Positions 1 through 8,712 of a stretch of 64,000 bases of DNA are shown piece after piece; position 1 is the stretch's first letter; each line of letters opens with the position of its first letter. Origin of the DNA: JAJZSS01 sp964463505 (GTDB taxonomy: Bacteria; Chloroflexota; Anaerolineae; Anaerolineales; UBA4823). The stretch lies in the NCBI GenBank assembly GCA_964463505.1, contig CAYXDC010000006.1, positions 1 to 64,000 of the forward strand, read 5' to 3'. The notes beneath the pieces were generated by a model, which saw only the letters and a list, made by a program, of their open reading frames with translations, ran no database searches and had not been told where the DNA came from. Position numbers and translations under genes: made by a program.

Positions 1-18
1 GCTCTGATTGCAGCTTCC

Positions 19-47
19 TTGCTCTTCTATCACCTCTCTGGTATAAT
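19..47 (+). promoter_or_regulatory. Sigma70-type promoter of rpsO-pnp
   Basis: TTGCTC (19-24) and TATAAT (42-47) are separated by 17 bp, and the -10 is preceded by TGG, making an extended -10. Transcription would begin near 54, giving a leader of about 90 nt before rpsO. Motif inspection only. Confidence 0.6.
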
Positions 48-143
48 CCCACAGCTTTGACTAGACCGGTCTGCGGTTTGCCCAAAGCGGCGAACTACGG
101 CCCCGGAGACCTGCTAGAAAATCAACCAAGGAGTGCAGACGTC

Positions 144-416
144 ATGTCTCTCGATAAGGAAGCGAAGAACAAACTGATTGAAGAATTTTCTCGTCATACT
201 GGTGATACTGGTTCCCCCGAGGTCCAGGTAGCCATACTGACCAAGCGCATTACCCAGCTCACCGATCATTTGCGCGCCAATACCCATGATGAATCTTCCC
301 GCCGCGGCCTGTTAAAAATGGTCGGGCAGCGCCGGCGCTTGCTGGCGTACATCCGGCGGAACGATTTCCAGCGGTACATGGCTCTCACCGAACGGTTGAA
401 CATCCGTCGTAAGTAG
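144..416 (+). CDS. rpsO: 30S ribosomal protein S15
   Basis: Primary rRNA-binding protein of the small subunit platform; in bacteria S15 binds 16S rRNA helix 22 and helps nucleate assembly. The 90-residue product has the typical S15 length and conserved features: the HTGDTGSPEVQVA stretch, the LTDHL segment, and the basic GQRRRLLAYIRR C-terminal region. The reading frame is open further upstream, but ATG 144 follows an AAGGAG ribosome site (128-133) at 10 nt and gives the canonical N-terminus MSLDKEAK. It is the first gene of the classical rpsO-pnp pair. Confidence 0.97.
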   Translation: MSLDKEAKNKLIEEFSRHTGDTGSPEVQVAILTKRITQLTDHLRANTHDESSRRGLLKMVGQRRRLLAYIRRNDFQRYMALTERLNIRRK

Positions 417-728
417 TGGAAGCCCTGAATTTTTGTTGCTAGATTGCAAGCCAACTAACTTTAACGACCAGGCCGCCGCACCTGCTCTGAGCAGGGCGGC
501 GCTTACCGCGTTCAGGAATGGATCATTTTTTCAGGAGGTAGCTGACTCACCTGTCAGGTAATAGCCACTCGCCCATCCCTCAGGAGATGTGGTGAGATCA
601 AACTAGACAATTTATGTTTTTGAATAACCGCTGGTTAGGGGTTGATACCTGCGGCTAACTGGTCCACGCAGACCAGGTTGGCAGCAACTGTCAGTTCCTG
701 ACCAGGCGGAAAAAGGATTAGGAGAATT
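417..728 (+). other. rpsO-pnp intergenic leader with stem-loop
   Basis: 312 bp without a credible gene. A stem-loop at 472-500 pairs CCTGC with GCAGG and GCCGC with GCGGC around a four-base bulge. No U-run follows, so it looks like a processing or attenuation structure rather than a terminator. In Escherichia coli this spacer carries an RNase III-cleaved hairpin used in pnp autoregulation; a similar role here is inference. Confidence 0.4.
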
Positions 729-2960
729 ATGGAACAACAAGGTAAGCAATTCACCGCCCAGATCGGCGGAAAAGAGATCGTATTTGAAACCGGCCGTCTG
801 GCCGGGCAGGCTGGTGGTGCAGTCACCATCCAGCTGGGCGGGACGATGGTATTCGCCGCCGCCACCATGAGCAATGATACCCGTCCCGGTATCGACTACT
901 TCCCGCTCACCATTGATTATGAAGAGCGCATGTACGCCGGTGGGCGTATCCCTGGTTCGTTCTTCCGCCGTGAAGGCCGTCCTACCGAGGATGCCATCCT
1001 GACCGCGCGCCTCACCGATCGCCCGCTGCGCCCGCTTTTCGCTCAGGACATGCGCAATGATGTACAGGTGATCCTGTATTCGTTCTCGGCCGATGGCGAT
1101 AACCCGATCGATATCCTGGCAATCAACGCGGCTTCGGCAGCGGTAATGATTTCGGATATCCCCTGGGGTGGCCCGGTCGGCGCAGTACGCGTCGGTCACA
1201 TTGCCGGGCAATTTGTGCTCAACCCCACTTTCGAAGAATTAAAATCCTCCGACCTGGACCTGCGTCTGGCCGGCACGCGCGACGCCATCCTGATGGTCGA
1301 ATGTGGCGCTGAAGAAGTGCCCGAAGACGTGATGGTGGCAGCCCTGGACTTTGGTCATCAGGCGATTAAGCCGCTGATCGATATTCAGGAGCAAATGCGC
1401 GCCGCAGTCGGTAAAGAAAAACGTACTTACACCCCCTACGGCATCGACGAAGGTTTGCTGTCGGCGGTGAAGGCACGCAGCCGGGCTGCTCTTGACGCTA
1501 TATTGGATCGCCCGTATGAGAAAGCCAATATGTATGCTGCGATCGACGAAATTCAGGCTCAGGTGGTGAGCGAGCTGACTGCCGAAGATGAAACCCTGCT
1601 CAATGGGGTCAAGGCAGCCTTCGACGAGACCCTCAAAGAAGCTGTGCGCCAGCGCATCCTGGATAAAGGTCTGCGTCCCGATGGGCGTGGTTTGACGGAT
1701 ATTCGCCCCATCTGGTGCGATGTCAATTTCAGCCCGCGTGCGCATGGCTCAGGCCTGTTCACCCGCGGCGAGACACAGGTGCTCACCCTGGCAACCCTGG
1801 GAACCCCACGCGATGCCCAGGAAATGGATAACCTGACTCCGGTCGACTCCAAACGCTACATCCATCACTACAATTTCCCGCCCTTCTCCACCGGCGAAGC
1901 CCGCCCGCTGCGTGGCACCTCCCGCCGCGACGTGGGGCATGGCGCCCTGGCAGAACGTGCCCTTCGCCCAGTGATCCCGGCCGAAGCTGATTTCCCCTAT
2001 ACCCTGCGTCTGGTCTCGGAAGTGCTCTCTTCGAATGGCTCTTCCTCCATGGCCTCGGTGTGTGGCTCGACCCTGGCGCTGATGGATACCGGTGTGCCGA
2101 TCAAAGCCCCGGTTTCCGGTGTGGCGATGGGCCTGGTCAAAGAAGGCGAGCGTGTGGCCATCCTGACCGATATCCTGGGTATGGAAGATCACCTCGGCGA
2201 TATGGACTTCAAGGTCGCCGGCACCACTAAGGGCATTACCGCTCTGCAAATGGATATCAAGATCAAGGGCATCACCGCCCAATTAATGACCCAGGCGCTG
2301 GCTCAGGCGCGCGTTGCCCGTCTGGCCATCCTGGACAAGATGATGGCAGTGATCCCTGTACCGCGCCCCGACCTGAAGCCGCATGTGCCACGCATCATCA
2401 CCGTGAAAATTCCGGTGGAAAAAATTGGCGCCATCATCGGCCCTGGCGGCAAGATGATCCGCAGCATCCAGGAAGAGACGGGTGCAAAAATCGACGTCAA
2501 TGAAGAAGGCCTGGTGTTTATCGCCACCAGCGATGGCGAGAGCGCCCGCCGGGCGCGTGAGCTCATCGAAGGTCTGACCGATTCAGCCGTCATCGGGCGC
2601 ATCTACACCGGCAAGGTGGTGCGCATCGCCGATTTCGGTGCGTTTGTCGAGATCCTACCCAATACCGATGGCCTGGTGCACATCTCCCAGCTCGATTCCG
2701 AGCGCGTGGAGCGTGTGGAAGACGTAGTGCGCATGGGCGATGAGATCACCGTCATGGTGACCGACATCGACTCCAGCGGCAAGGTGCGTCTTTCCCGCCA
2801 GGCAGTCCTGGAAGGCTGGACGGTAGAAGAAGCTCAGTCACGCGACCGCCAGCGCAGCGGCGGCGGGCGGCCAAGTGGCGGGCGCACGGGTGGCGACCGT
2901 GGCGGACGTTCCGGTGGTGACCGCCGCAGTGGCGGTGGCGACCGCGGCCGGCGCTTCTAA
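729..2960 (+). CDS. pnp: Polyribonucleotide nucleotidyltransferase (PNPase)
   Basis: Phosphorolytic 3'-5' exoribonuclease of mRNA decay. At 743 residues it has the full family length: two RNase PH-like domains (about 5-220 and 310-540) joined by an all-alpha linker, a KH domain with GAIIGPGGKMIRSIQEETGA near 570, and an S1 domain near 620-690. The catalytic core shows FFRREGRPTE and GTSRRDVGHGALAERAL. ATG 729 follows AGGAG at 5 nt. The last ~35 residues form a Gly/Arg/Ser-rich RGG-like tail, an addition typical of RNA-binding proteins. It follows rpsO and ends at a strong terminator. Confidence 0.97.
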   Translation: MEQQGKQFTAQIGGKEIVFETGRLAGQAGGAVTIQLGGTMVFAAATMSNDTRPGIDYFPLTIDYEERMYAGGRIPGSFFRREGRPTEDAILTARLTDRPLRPLFAQDMRNDVQVILYSFSADGDNPIDILAINAASAAVMISDIPWGGPVGAVRVGHIAGQFVLNPTFEELKSSDLDLRLAGTRDAILMVECGAEEVPEDVMVAALDFGHQAIKPLIDIQEQMRAAVGKEKRTYTPYGIDEGLLSAVKARSRAALDAILDRPYEKANMYAAIDEIQAQVVSELTAEDETLLNGVKAAFDETLKEAVRQRILDKGLRPDGRGLTDIRPIWCDVNFSPRAHGSGLFTRGETQVLTLATLGTPRDAQEMDNLTPVDSKRYIHHYNFPPFSTGEARPLRGTSRRDVGHGALAERALRPVIPAEADFPYTLRLVSEVLSSNGSSSMASVCGSTLALMDTGVPIKAPVSGVAMGLVKEGERVAILTDILGMEDHLGDMDFKVAGTTKGITALQMDIKIKGITAQLMTQALAQARVARLAILDKMMAVIPVPRPDLKPHVPRIITVKIPVEKIGAIIGPGGKMIRSIQEETGAKIDVNEEGLVFIATSDGESARRARELIEGLTDSAVIGRIYTGKVVRIADFGAFVEILPNTDGLVHISQLDSERVERVEDVVRMGDEITVMVTDIDSSGKVRLSRQAVLEGWTVEEAQSRDRQRSGGGRPSGGRTGGDRGGRSGGDRRSGGGDRGRRF

Positions 2961-2982
2961 GCCTTTCGCAGTCAGACTCAGG

Positions 2983-3015
2983 CAGGGCTGTCCATTTGGG
3001 CAGCCCTGTTTTTTT
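2983..3015 (+). terminator. Rho-independent terminator after pnp
   Basis: Perfect 8-bp stem CAGGGCTG/CAGCCCTG with a 10-nt loop, followed by seven T (3009-3015). It closes the rpsO-pnp unit. Confidence 0.9.
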
Positions 3016-3046
3016 AGTTCGTCTCACATAATTACCCGCCTTTAGG

Positions 3047-3052
3047 TATAAT
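3047..3052 (+). promoter_or_regulatory. Possible -10 element of pckA
   Basis: A consensus TATAAT lies 79 bp before the pckA start, just after the pnp terminator. No convincing -35 hexamer was found 16-18 bp upstream. Confidence 0.4.
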
Positions 3053-3130
3053 CAGGGCCGGAAGCAGTCCATCGCCCTTTTCGGTCTTATTTATCCACTC
3101 AAGCACGTCACACAAATTAGGAGGCTGTCT

Positions 3131-4735
3131 ATGACAACCAATAAGATGGGTATCGCAAGTCTATATGACCTGGATCGCCACGGTCTACGCAATCTGAATA
3201 TGGTGTACTGGACCTTACCCACTCCCGCCCTGATCGAGCGCATCGTCACCCGCCGCGAAGGTGTGCTGGCACATGAAGGCGCAGTCGTGGTGCGCACCGG
3301 CTCGCATACCGGGCGCGCCCCCAATGATAAATTCATCGTCCAGGCTGGCGAATCGGCGCAGCATGTCTGGTGGGGGAAAGTGAACCGCCCCATGGATGAG
3401 GCGCACTTCGATCGCTTGCTGATGCGTATGACCGCCTATTTTCAGGGTCGCGACGTCTTCGTGCAGGATACCACCGCCTGCGCCCACCCCGATTATGTGC
3501 TGCCGATCCGTGTGATTACCGAGAATGCCTGGCACAGCCTGTTTGCCCGCAACCTGTTCATCCGGCGTAAATTTGAAGAGCTGCCTGAGCATGTGCCGGC
3601 TTTCACGGTGATCCAGGCGCCTGGATTTCACGCCATCCCCGATGAAGATGGCACCAACTCTGAAGTCTTTATTGCTTTGAATCTCGAACAACGCATCATC
3701 CTGATCGGCGGCACAAGCTATGCCGGTGAGATCAAGAAATCCATTTTTTCGATTTTGAACTATATCTTGCCGCGCCAGGGCGTGCTGTCCATGCACTGTT
3801 CGGCGAATGTCGGCGAGCGCGGCGATACAGCCCTGTTCTTTGGCCTTTCGGGCACCGGTAAGACCACCCTGGCCTCCGATCCCGAGCGCGCCCTGATCGG
3901 CGACGATGAGCATGGCTGGGGTGACGATGGCGTGTTTAACTTCGAGGGTGGTTGTTATGCCAAGGCGATCCGCCTGCGCCAGGAATTGGAGCCGCTCATC
4001 TGGCAGGCCACGCGCCATTTCGGCACCGTGCTAGAGAATGTCAGCTTTGACAGCCACACCCGGCGGCTGGACTTCGACGACGATAGCGTCACGGAAAATA
4101 CGCGCGTTGCTTACCCAATTGGTTTCCTGAGCAATACCGTCCCGAGCGGGCGCGCCGGGCATCCGGAAAATATCTTCTTCCTCACCGCCGATGCCTTTGG
4201 AGTGCTGCCGCCCATCGCCCGCCTGACCCCCGAGCAGGCCATGTACTACTTCCTATCCGGTTACACCTCCAAGCTGGCAGGCACCGAAAAGGGGCTTGGC
4301 TCTGAACCCGTGCCCAATTTCTCAGCTTGCTTTGGAGCGCCTTTCCTGCCTTTGCATCCGGGCAATTATGCCAGACTGCTGGGCGAGAAGCTTGCCCGGC
4401 ATCAGAGCCGCGTGTGGCTGGTCAATACCGGTTGGACCGGTGGTCCATACGGGGTAGGCAAACGCATCCAGCTGCCTTACACGCGGGCGATGATCAGCGC
4501 CGCTTTGAACGGAGCGCTGGACCAGGTGTCCTACCATCGCGATCCCAACTTCAACTTTGAGGTGCCGGATGAGGTGCCAGCCGTGCCCACGGTAGTGCTC
4601 TATCCCGAGCGCACCTGGGATGATGCGCAGGCCTACTCCGCTCAGGCGCGTATGCTCTGCCAGCGCTTCCGCGATAATTTCCAGAATTTTGCCGCCGAGG
4701 TGGGGTCGGAAATCGTCGTTGCGGGGCCGGGCTAG
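3131..4735 (+). CDS. pckA: Phosphoenolpyruvate carboxykinase (ATP)
   Basis: Interconverts oxaloacetate plus ATP and phosphoenolpyruvate plus CO2 plus ADP, linking the TCA pool with gluconeogenesis. The 534-residue length matches the ATP-dependent family, not the larger GTP family. The P-loop GLSGTGKTTL lies at 238-247 and is followed by the metal- and nucleotide-binding GDDEHGWGDDGVFNFEGG. The substrate Arg region GRAPNDKF is near 61-68. ATG 3131 is preceded by TTAGGAGG. It is a single-gene unit ahead of trxB-mdh-citrate synthase, so its neighbours supply and use oxaloacetate. Confidence 0.97.
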   Translation: MTTNKMGIASLYDLDRHGLRNLNMVYWTLPTPALIERIVTRREGVLAHEGAVVVRTGSHTGRAPNDKFIVQAGESAQHVWWGKVNRPMDEAHFDRLLMRMTAYFQGRDVFVQDTTACAHPDYVLPIRVITENAWHSLFARNLFIRRKFEELPEHVPAFTVIQAPGFHAIPDEDGTNSEVFIALNLEQRIILIGGTSYAGEIKKSIFSILNYILPRQGVLSMHCSANVGERGDTALFFGLSGTGKTTLASDPERALIGDDEHGWGDDGVFNFEGGCYAKAIRLRQELEPLIWQATRHFGTVLENVSFDSHTRRLDFDDDSVTENTRVAYPIGFLSNTVPSGRAGHPENIFFLTADAFGVLPPIARLTPEQAMYYFLSGYTSKLAGTEKGLGSEPVPNFSACFGAPFLPLHPGNYARLLGEKLARHQSRVWLVNTGWTGGPYGVGKRIQLPYTRAMISAALNGALDQVSYHRDPNFNFEVPDEVPAVPTVVLYPERTWDDAQAYSAQARMLCQRFRDNFQNFAAEVGSEIVVAGPG

Positions 4736-4876
4736 AATTAACACAGTTCTAATGCAACCCTGAGGCTGGAAGCGCATCCAATGGAGTATAAAGTCTGTAC
4801 TATGGCGCGTTTGGTTAACAGAGCCAACCATAGCAAATAGCCTGAATGCGAAACCGCCTGAATAAGAGGTAAAGTT

Positions 4877-5887
4877 ATGGATTTCAATCTGAGCAATTTG
4901 AGTTCGAGTGGCAATACCGCCGGTGAACCAATCCCTGTCAAAGTGCTGGTGCTGGGTTCTGGTCCGGCCGGCTTTTCTGCGGCTTTATATGCCGCGCGTG
5001 CAGACCTGAACCCGATCGTCCTGGCGGGCATGGAGCTGGGTGGTCAGGTGGCAGTCACCTATACTGTGGAAAATTATCCTGGTTTCCCGGATGGCGTGAG
5101 TGGACCAGGCCTAGTGGAGCTGTTCCAAAAACAGGCTGAGCGTTTCGGCGCTAAAGTTGAATTTGATACCGCCGAGACCGTCGATCTTTCACAACGACCT
5201 TTCCGTGTTAAGACCTATAACGCAGAGTATCTGGCGGAAGCGCTGATTATTTCTACCGGCGCTACCCCTAAGCACCTGAATGTACCGGGTGAAAAAGAGC
5301 TGACCGGGCGAGGTGTTTCTTACTGCGCTACCTGTGATGGCTGGTTCTTCAAAGAAAAAAATGTGGTTGTGGTTGGCGGCGGTGATAGCGCCCTGGAAGA
5401 ATCCCTGTTCCTCACCCGCTACGCCCAATCGGTAACCATCATCCACCGCCGCGCTGAGCTGCGCGCCGGGGCGATCCTGCAAAATCGCGCCATGGCTGAT
5501 CCCAAGATCAAATTTCTGTGGAATTCAGTGGTCACTGAAGTGAAGGGTGAAGGCGCTGTGAAAGCAGTTTCCATCCAGAATGTAGAAACTGGCGCAGTAA
5601 CCGATCTGCCTATCGATGGTGTCTTCATTTTCATCGGACACACCCCCAACACCCAGCTCTTTGAAGGGCAGCTCGAAATGGACGATCAGAATTACCTGGT
5701 GACGGATAAATACATGCGCACCAACGTCCCCGGTGTGTTTGCCGGCGGCGAAGTTGCCGACCCGCACTTCCGCCAGGTGATCACCTCCGCCGGGATGGGC
5801 GCGGCGGCTGCCATGCAGGCCAACCATTTCCTGAGCGATCTCGAAGCAGAAGAAGCTGACGCCCCCGCCGAAACTGCCCGGGCCTAA
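4877..5887 (+). CDS. trxB: Thioredoxin reductase (NADPH/FAD)
   Basis: FAD-dependent pyridine nucleotide-disulfide oxidoreductase that reduces thioredoxin. The FAD-binding glycine motif GSGPAGFSAALYAAR starts near residue 28; the redox-active CATC is at C150/C153; the NADPH site GGGDSALEESL follows; and the C-terminal FAD segment VFAGGEVADPHFRQV is intact. It has 336 residues, with a short Asn/Ser-rich N-terminal extension and an acidic Ala-rich tail relative to typical TrxB. Start ATG 4877 has AAGAGG upstream. It is followed 52 bp later by mdh. Confidence 0.93.
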   Translation: MDFNLSNLSSSGNTAGEPIPVKVLVLGSGPAGFSAALYAARADLNPIVLAGMELGGQVAVTYTVENYPGFPDGVSGPGLVELFQKQAERFGAKVEFDTAETVDLSQRPFRVKTYNAEYLAEALIISTGATPKHLNVPGEKELTGRGVSYCATCDGWFFKEKNVVVVGGGDSALEESLFLTRYAQSVTIIHRRAELRAGAILQNRAMADPKIKFLWNSVVTEVKGEGAVKAVSIQNVETGAVTDLPIDGVFIFIGHTPNTQLFEGQLEMDDQNYLVTDKYMRTNVPGVFAGGEVADPHFRQVITSAGMGAAAAMQANHFLSDLEAEEADAPAETARA

Positions 5888-5939
5888 TTTTTTTATGGCA
5901 CGCTTGCCGATTTTTTCAAAGGATGCCAAGGAGAACTAG

Positions 5940-6866
5940 ATGAAAAATAAAGTGTCGATCATTGGCGCCGGCATGACCGGCTCAACCACCGCTCATTGGC
6001 TGGCCGAGCGGGAGATTGCCGATATCGTCCTGGTGGACGTCGTAGAAGGCATGCCCCAGGGTAAAGCCCTGGATTTGCAGCAAGCTTTACCCGTCATCGG
6101 CAAGGATGTCACCATCACCGGCAGCAACGATTACGACGCCACTGTCGGTTCGGATATTGTGGTCATTACCGCCGGGCTGCCGCGCAAGCCGGGCATGAGC
6201 CGCGACGATTTGCTATTCGCCAATGCCGATATCGTGCGTAAAGCAGCCGAAGAGACCATCCGCCGCTCGCCAGACGCTATTTTCGTTATTCTCACCAACC
6301 CGTTGGACGCCATGGCTTACCTGACCATGAAAGTAACCGGCGTCCCTGCGCAGCGTGTGGTTGGGCAGGCTGGCGTGCTCGATTCAGCGCGCATGCGCGC
6401 CTTCGTTGCCATGGAGCTGGGCGTGAGTGTGGAGAATATCCACTGCTACGTGCTGGGCGGGCATGGTGATGAAATGGTCCCGCTGACACGCGCATCCAAT
6501 GTGGCTGGTATCCCCCTGGTCGATATCCTGCCCGCTGATCGCCTGGAAGCGATTGTGGATCGCACCCGTAAAGGCGGCGGCGAGATCGTCAGCCTGCTCA
6601 AGACCGGCAGCGCTTACTACGCACCGGCTGTGGCGGTGACCCAGATGGTGGACGCCATTTTGAAAGACAAGCACCTGATCGTGCCGGCAGCGACCTATCT
6701 CACCGGGCAGTATGGGCTGAATGATCTGTTCTTCGGGGCGCCGGTGCAGCTCGGGCGTACAGGCGTGGAAAAAGTGATCGAGTATAACCTAGCTCCTGAA
6801 GAGCTGGCGGCTTTGCAGAAATCTGCAGCCGGCGTGGCAGAGAATATCGCCAAACTGAAACTCTAA
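5940..6866 (+). CDS. mdh: Malate dehydrogenase, LDH-like type
   Basis: NAD-dependent malate/oxaloacetate interconversion. The 308-residue protein has the Rossmann motif GAGMTGSTTAHW near the N-terminus, substrate-loop arginines R82 and R88 (malate-type specificity, RKPGMSRDD), the LTNPLDAM motif, substrate Arg R151, and the catalytic pair D148/H175 in GGHGDEMVPL. It belongs to the LDH-like MDH group. ATG 5940 has AAGGAG at a 6-nt gap. A strong terminator follows, so citrate synthase is probably transcribed separately or by readthrough. Confidence 0.95.
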   Translation: MKNKVSIIGAGMTGSTTAHWLAEREIADIVLVDVVEGMPQGKALDLQQALPVIGKDVTITGSNDYDATVGSDIVVITAGLPRKPGMSRDDLLFANADIVRKAAEETIRRSPDAIFVILTNPLDAMAYLTMKVTGVPAQRVVGQAGVLDSARMRAFVAMELGVSVENIHCYVLGGHGDEMVPLTRASNVAGIPLVDILPADRLEAIVDRTRKGGGEIVSLLKTGSAYYAPAVAVTQMVDAILKDKHLIVPAATYLTGQYGLNDLFFGAPVQLGRTGVEKVIEYNLAPEELAALQKSAAGVAENIAKLKL

Positions 6867-6873
6867 ACCAATC

Positions 6874-6907
6874 GCAGCCGGACAAGCATTTTGTCTGGCT
6901 GCTTTTT
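6874..6907 (+). terminator. Rho-independent terminator after mdh
   Basis: A 12-bp stem (6874-6885 with 6891-6902, one G-U pair), 5-nt loop, then TTTTT. It lies only 32 bp before the next start, so partial readthrough or attenuation of citrate synthase is possible. Confidence 0.85.
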
Positions 6908-6938
6908 GTTGATTATTGCGCCATTTATGGAGGAATCA

Positions 6939-8261
6939 ATGTTGCTGAAAGAGAAAATCGCTGCTCAGCTGCCTGCCTGGCAGGCACGCGTCAAGAGCTT
7001 GTTAAAAGAGAGTGGGGAGGTCAAGGTCGGTGAGGTGACCATCAGCCAGGCATACGGGGGGATGCGCGGTGTGAAGGGCCTGGTGACGGATATCTCCTCG
7101 GTGGATCCGAGTGAAGGCATTCGCCTGCGCGGCTTTACCATTCCAGAGCTGATCGAAAAACTACCCAAACCTGCCGGGGCTGACATGCCCTATGTGGGCG
7201 GGTTATACTACCTGCTGCTGACAGGTGAAGTACCCACTATAGAAGAAGCCCAGTCTGTTGAAGCCGAATGGAGCGCTCGCAGCCAGGTGCCAGGCTATGT
7301 CTTCGATGTTCTGAAGGCCATGCCCGCCAATACCCCCGCCATGACGCTCTTCTCGCAAGCCATCCTGGCTCTGCAGCGTGAATCGGTCTTCACCAAAGCT
7401 TATGATGAAGGCATGCGTAAGGACGAATATTGGGAGTATGCCCTGGAAGACAGCCTGAATCTGACCGCCAAGCTGCCTGCCATCGCCGCCTACATCTATA
7501 ACCTGTCCCAGGGCAAAGACCTGCGCGTTTCAGCCCAACCCGATCTGGATTGGGCAGCTAATTTTGGGCGCATGCTGGGCATCAGCGCACCTGATTTCGC
7601 TGACCTGGCGCGCCTGTACCTGATTATTCATTCTGATCACGAAAGCGGCAATGTCAGCGCGCATGCCACCCACCTGGTGGGCACCACTCTTTCAGATGTA
7701 TATTACGCCGCCTCCGCCGGTATGAACGGCCTGGCTGGTCCCCTGCACGGGCGCGCCAACCAGGAAGCCCTGCACTGGCTGAAAGAAGTGCGCGAGAAGT
7801 ACGGGCGCGTACCATCCCGCGAGGAGCTGGAAAGCTTCGCCTGGGAGACGCTCAACAGCGGGCAGGTAATCCCCGGCTACGGGCATGCCATCCTGCGCAA
7901 GACCGACCCGCGCTATACCGCCCTGTACGAATTCGGGCGCAAATATTTCGGACAGGATGATCTATTTGACCTGGCAGTGCTAGTATATGATGTGGTGCCA
8001 GAGGTGTTGAGAAACCAGGGCAAGGCCAAGGATCCCTGGCCGAATGTGGACGCCATCAGCGGCACGCTGCTGCACCACTATGGCGTGCTGGATTGCGGCG
8101 GCTCGTGCGGTTTTTACACGGTCGCCTTCGGCGTCAGCCGCATCCTGGGCGTGTCTGCCAACCTGGTGTGGGCGCGCGCGCTGGGCCAACCTCTGGAGCG
8201 CCCCAAATCCCTGACTACGGCGGAATTGGAAGCCATTGCAGAGAAAGCCCGCGCCTCCTGA
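6939..8261 (+). CDS. Citrate synthase, eukaryotic (Si) type
   Basis: Condenses acetyl-CoA with oxaloacetate. At 440 residues it resembles the mitochondrial-type enzyme rather than the bacterial type I or II forms: MRGVKGLVTDISSVDP near the N-terminus, and the three active-site segments GPLHGRANQEAL, PGYGHAILRKTDPRY and PWPNVDAISGTLLHHYG, which carry the two catalytic His and the catalytic Asp. The frame is open upstream to 6891, but that overlaps the mdh terminator; ATG 6939 has TGGAGGA at 5 nt and is preferred. It sits beside mdh and pckA, all three sharing oxaloacetate. Confidence 0.93.
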   Translation: MLLKEKIAAQLPAWQARVKSLLKESGEVKVGEVTISQAYGGMRGVKGLVTDISSVDPSEGIRLRGFTIPELIEKLPKPAGADMPYVGGLYYLLLTGEVPTIEEAQSVEAEWSARSQVPGYVFDVLKAMPANTPAMTLFSQAILALQRESVFTKAYDEGMRKDEYWEYALEDSLNLTAKLPAIAAYIYNLSQGKDLRVSAQPDLDWAANFGRMLGISAPDFADLARLYLIIHSDHESGNVSAHATHLVGTTLSDVYYAASAGMNGLAGPLHGRANQEALHWLKEVREKYGRVPSREELESFAWETLNSGQVIPGYGHAILRKTDPRYTALYEFGRKYFGQDDLFDLAVLVYDVVPEVLRNQGKAKDPWPNVDAISGTLLHHYGVLDCGGSCGFYTVAFGVSRILGVSANLVWARALGQPLERPKSLTTAELEAIAEKARAS

Positions 8262-8292
8262 TCTGATATTGAGCCTGCAGGCTTAAAGCTGG

Positions 8293-8328
8293 AGGGCTGT
8301 CCCATCATGCATGGGGCAGCCCTTATTC
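8293..8328. terminator. Terminator hairpin between convergent genes
   Basis: A 13-bp stem AGGGCTGTCCCAT/ATGGGGCAGCCCT (one G-U) with a 5-nt loop, followed by a weak TATTCT tail. It lies between citrate synthase (+) and the DUF1905 gene (-) and may serve both strands. Confidence 0.65.
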
Positions 8329-8412
8329 TATCTGATGCGTGTCCGTTCCGCATGCTTGTCTCAACGAACGTCCGGGATTTTATCAGCAACCCGGTAGCCA
8401 TTTTTCAGCGAT

Positions 8413-8700
8413 TTATAAACTTATTTCGAGCTGTATCGTCACCTGGTCGCCTAAATCTAGGTCTTCCCTCTGGCGGATGCTGGCTTTGATCGGCACAATA
8501 TAGCGCTCATCCTTTTCAAACAAAGAGGTCTGCCACCTGCTGTTGCCAATCCGCGCACTGACCGGGATCATCCCCCAGCCATAGGTCACGATACCGGAGA
8601 TGGCCTTCAAGTCGCGCGATTGCTGCTCCGGCACGGTGACGAAATACCATGGGGCAGGGCCCCTCCAGAACCAGATCTCGCCGCTGAACTCTAATATCAA
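8413..8700 (-). CDS. DUF1905 domain protein
   Basis: A 95-residue small beta-rich protein matching the DUF1905 pattern: FSGEIWFWRGPAPWYFVTVP at the start and the VPIKASIRQRE segment near residue 70. The family has no firmly assigned biochemical function. In this frame the stop of the upstream LysM gene lies 12 nt before TTG 8700, and no ATG or GTG lies between, so TTG is the likely start. That arrangement suggests translational coupling to the LysM gene. The start is therefore less certain than the identity. Confidence 0.75.
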   Translation of the reverse strand: MILEFSGEIWFWRGPAPWYFVTVPEQQSRDLKAISGIVTYGWGMIPVSARIGNSRWQTSLFEKDERYIVPIKASIRQREDLDLGDQVTIQLEISL

Positions 8701-8712
8701 TTGCGCTCTTGG

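Noticed and set aside
612..1211. Long minus-strand open frame inside pnp; similar ones inside pckA, tyrS and the ABC permease
   Set aside because: They lie wholly antisense to strongly conserved genes, show low-complexity compositions typical of antisense frames in GC-rich DNA, and have no ribosome sites.
5877..5893. GCCCGGGC followed by T7 at the end of trxB considered as a terminator
   Set aside because: The palindrome has no room for a loop and is part of the trxB coding end; no real hairpin forms.
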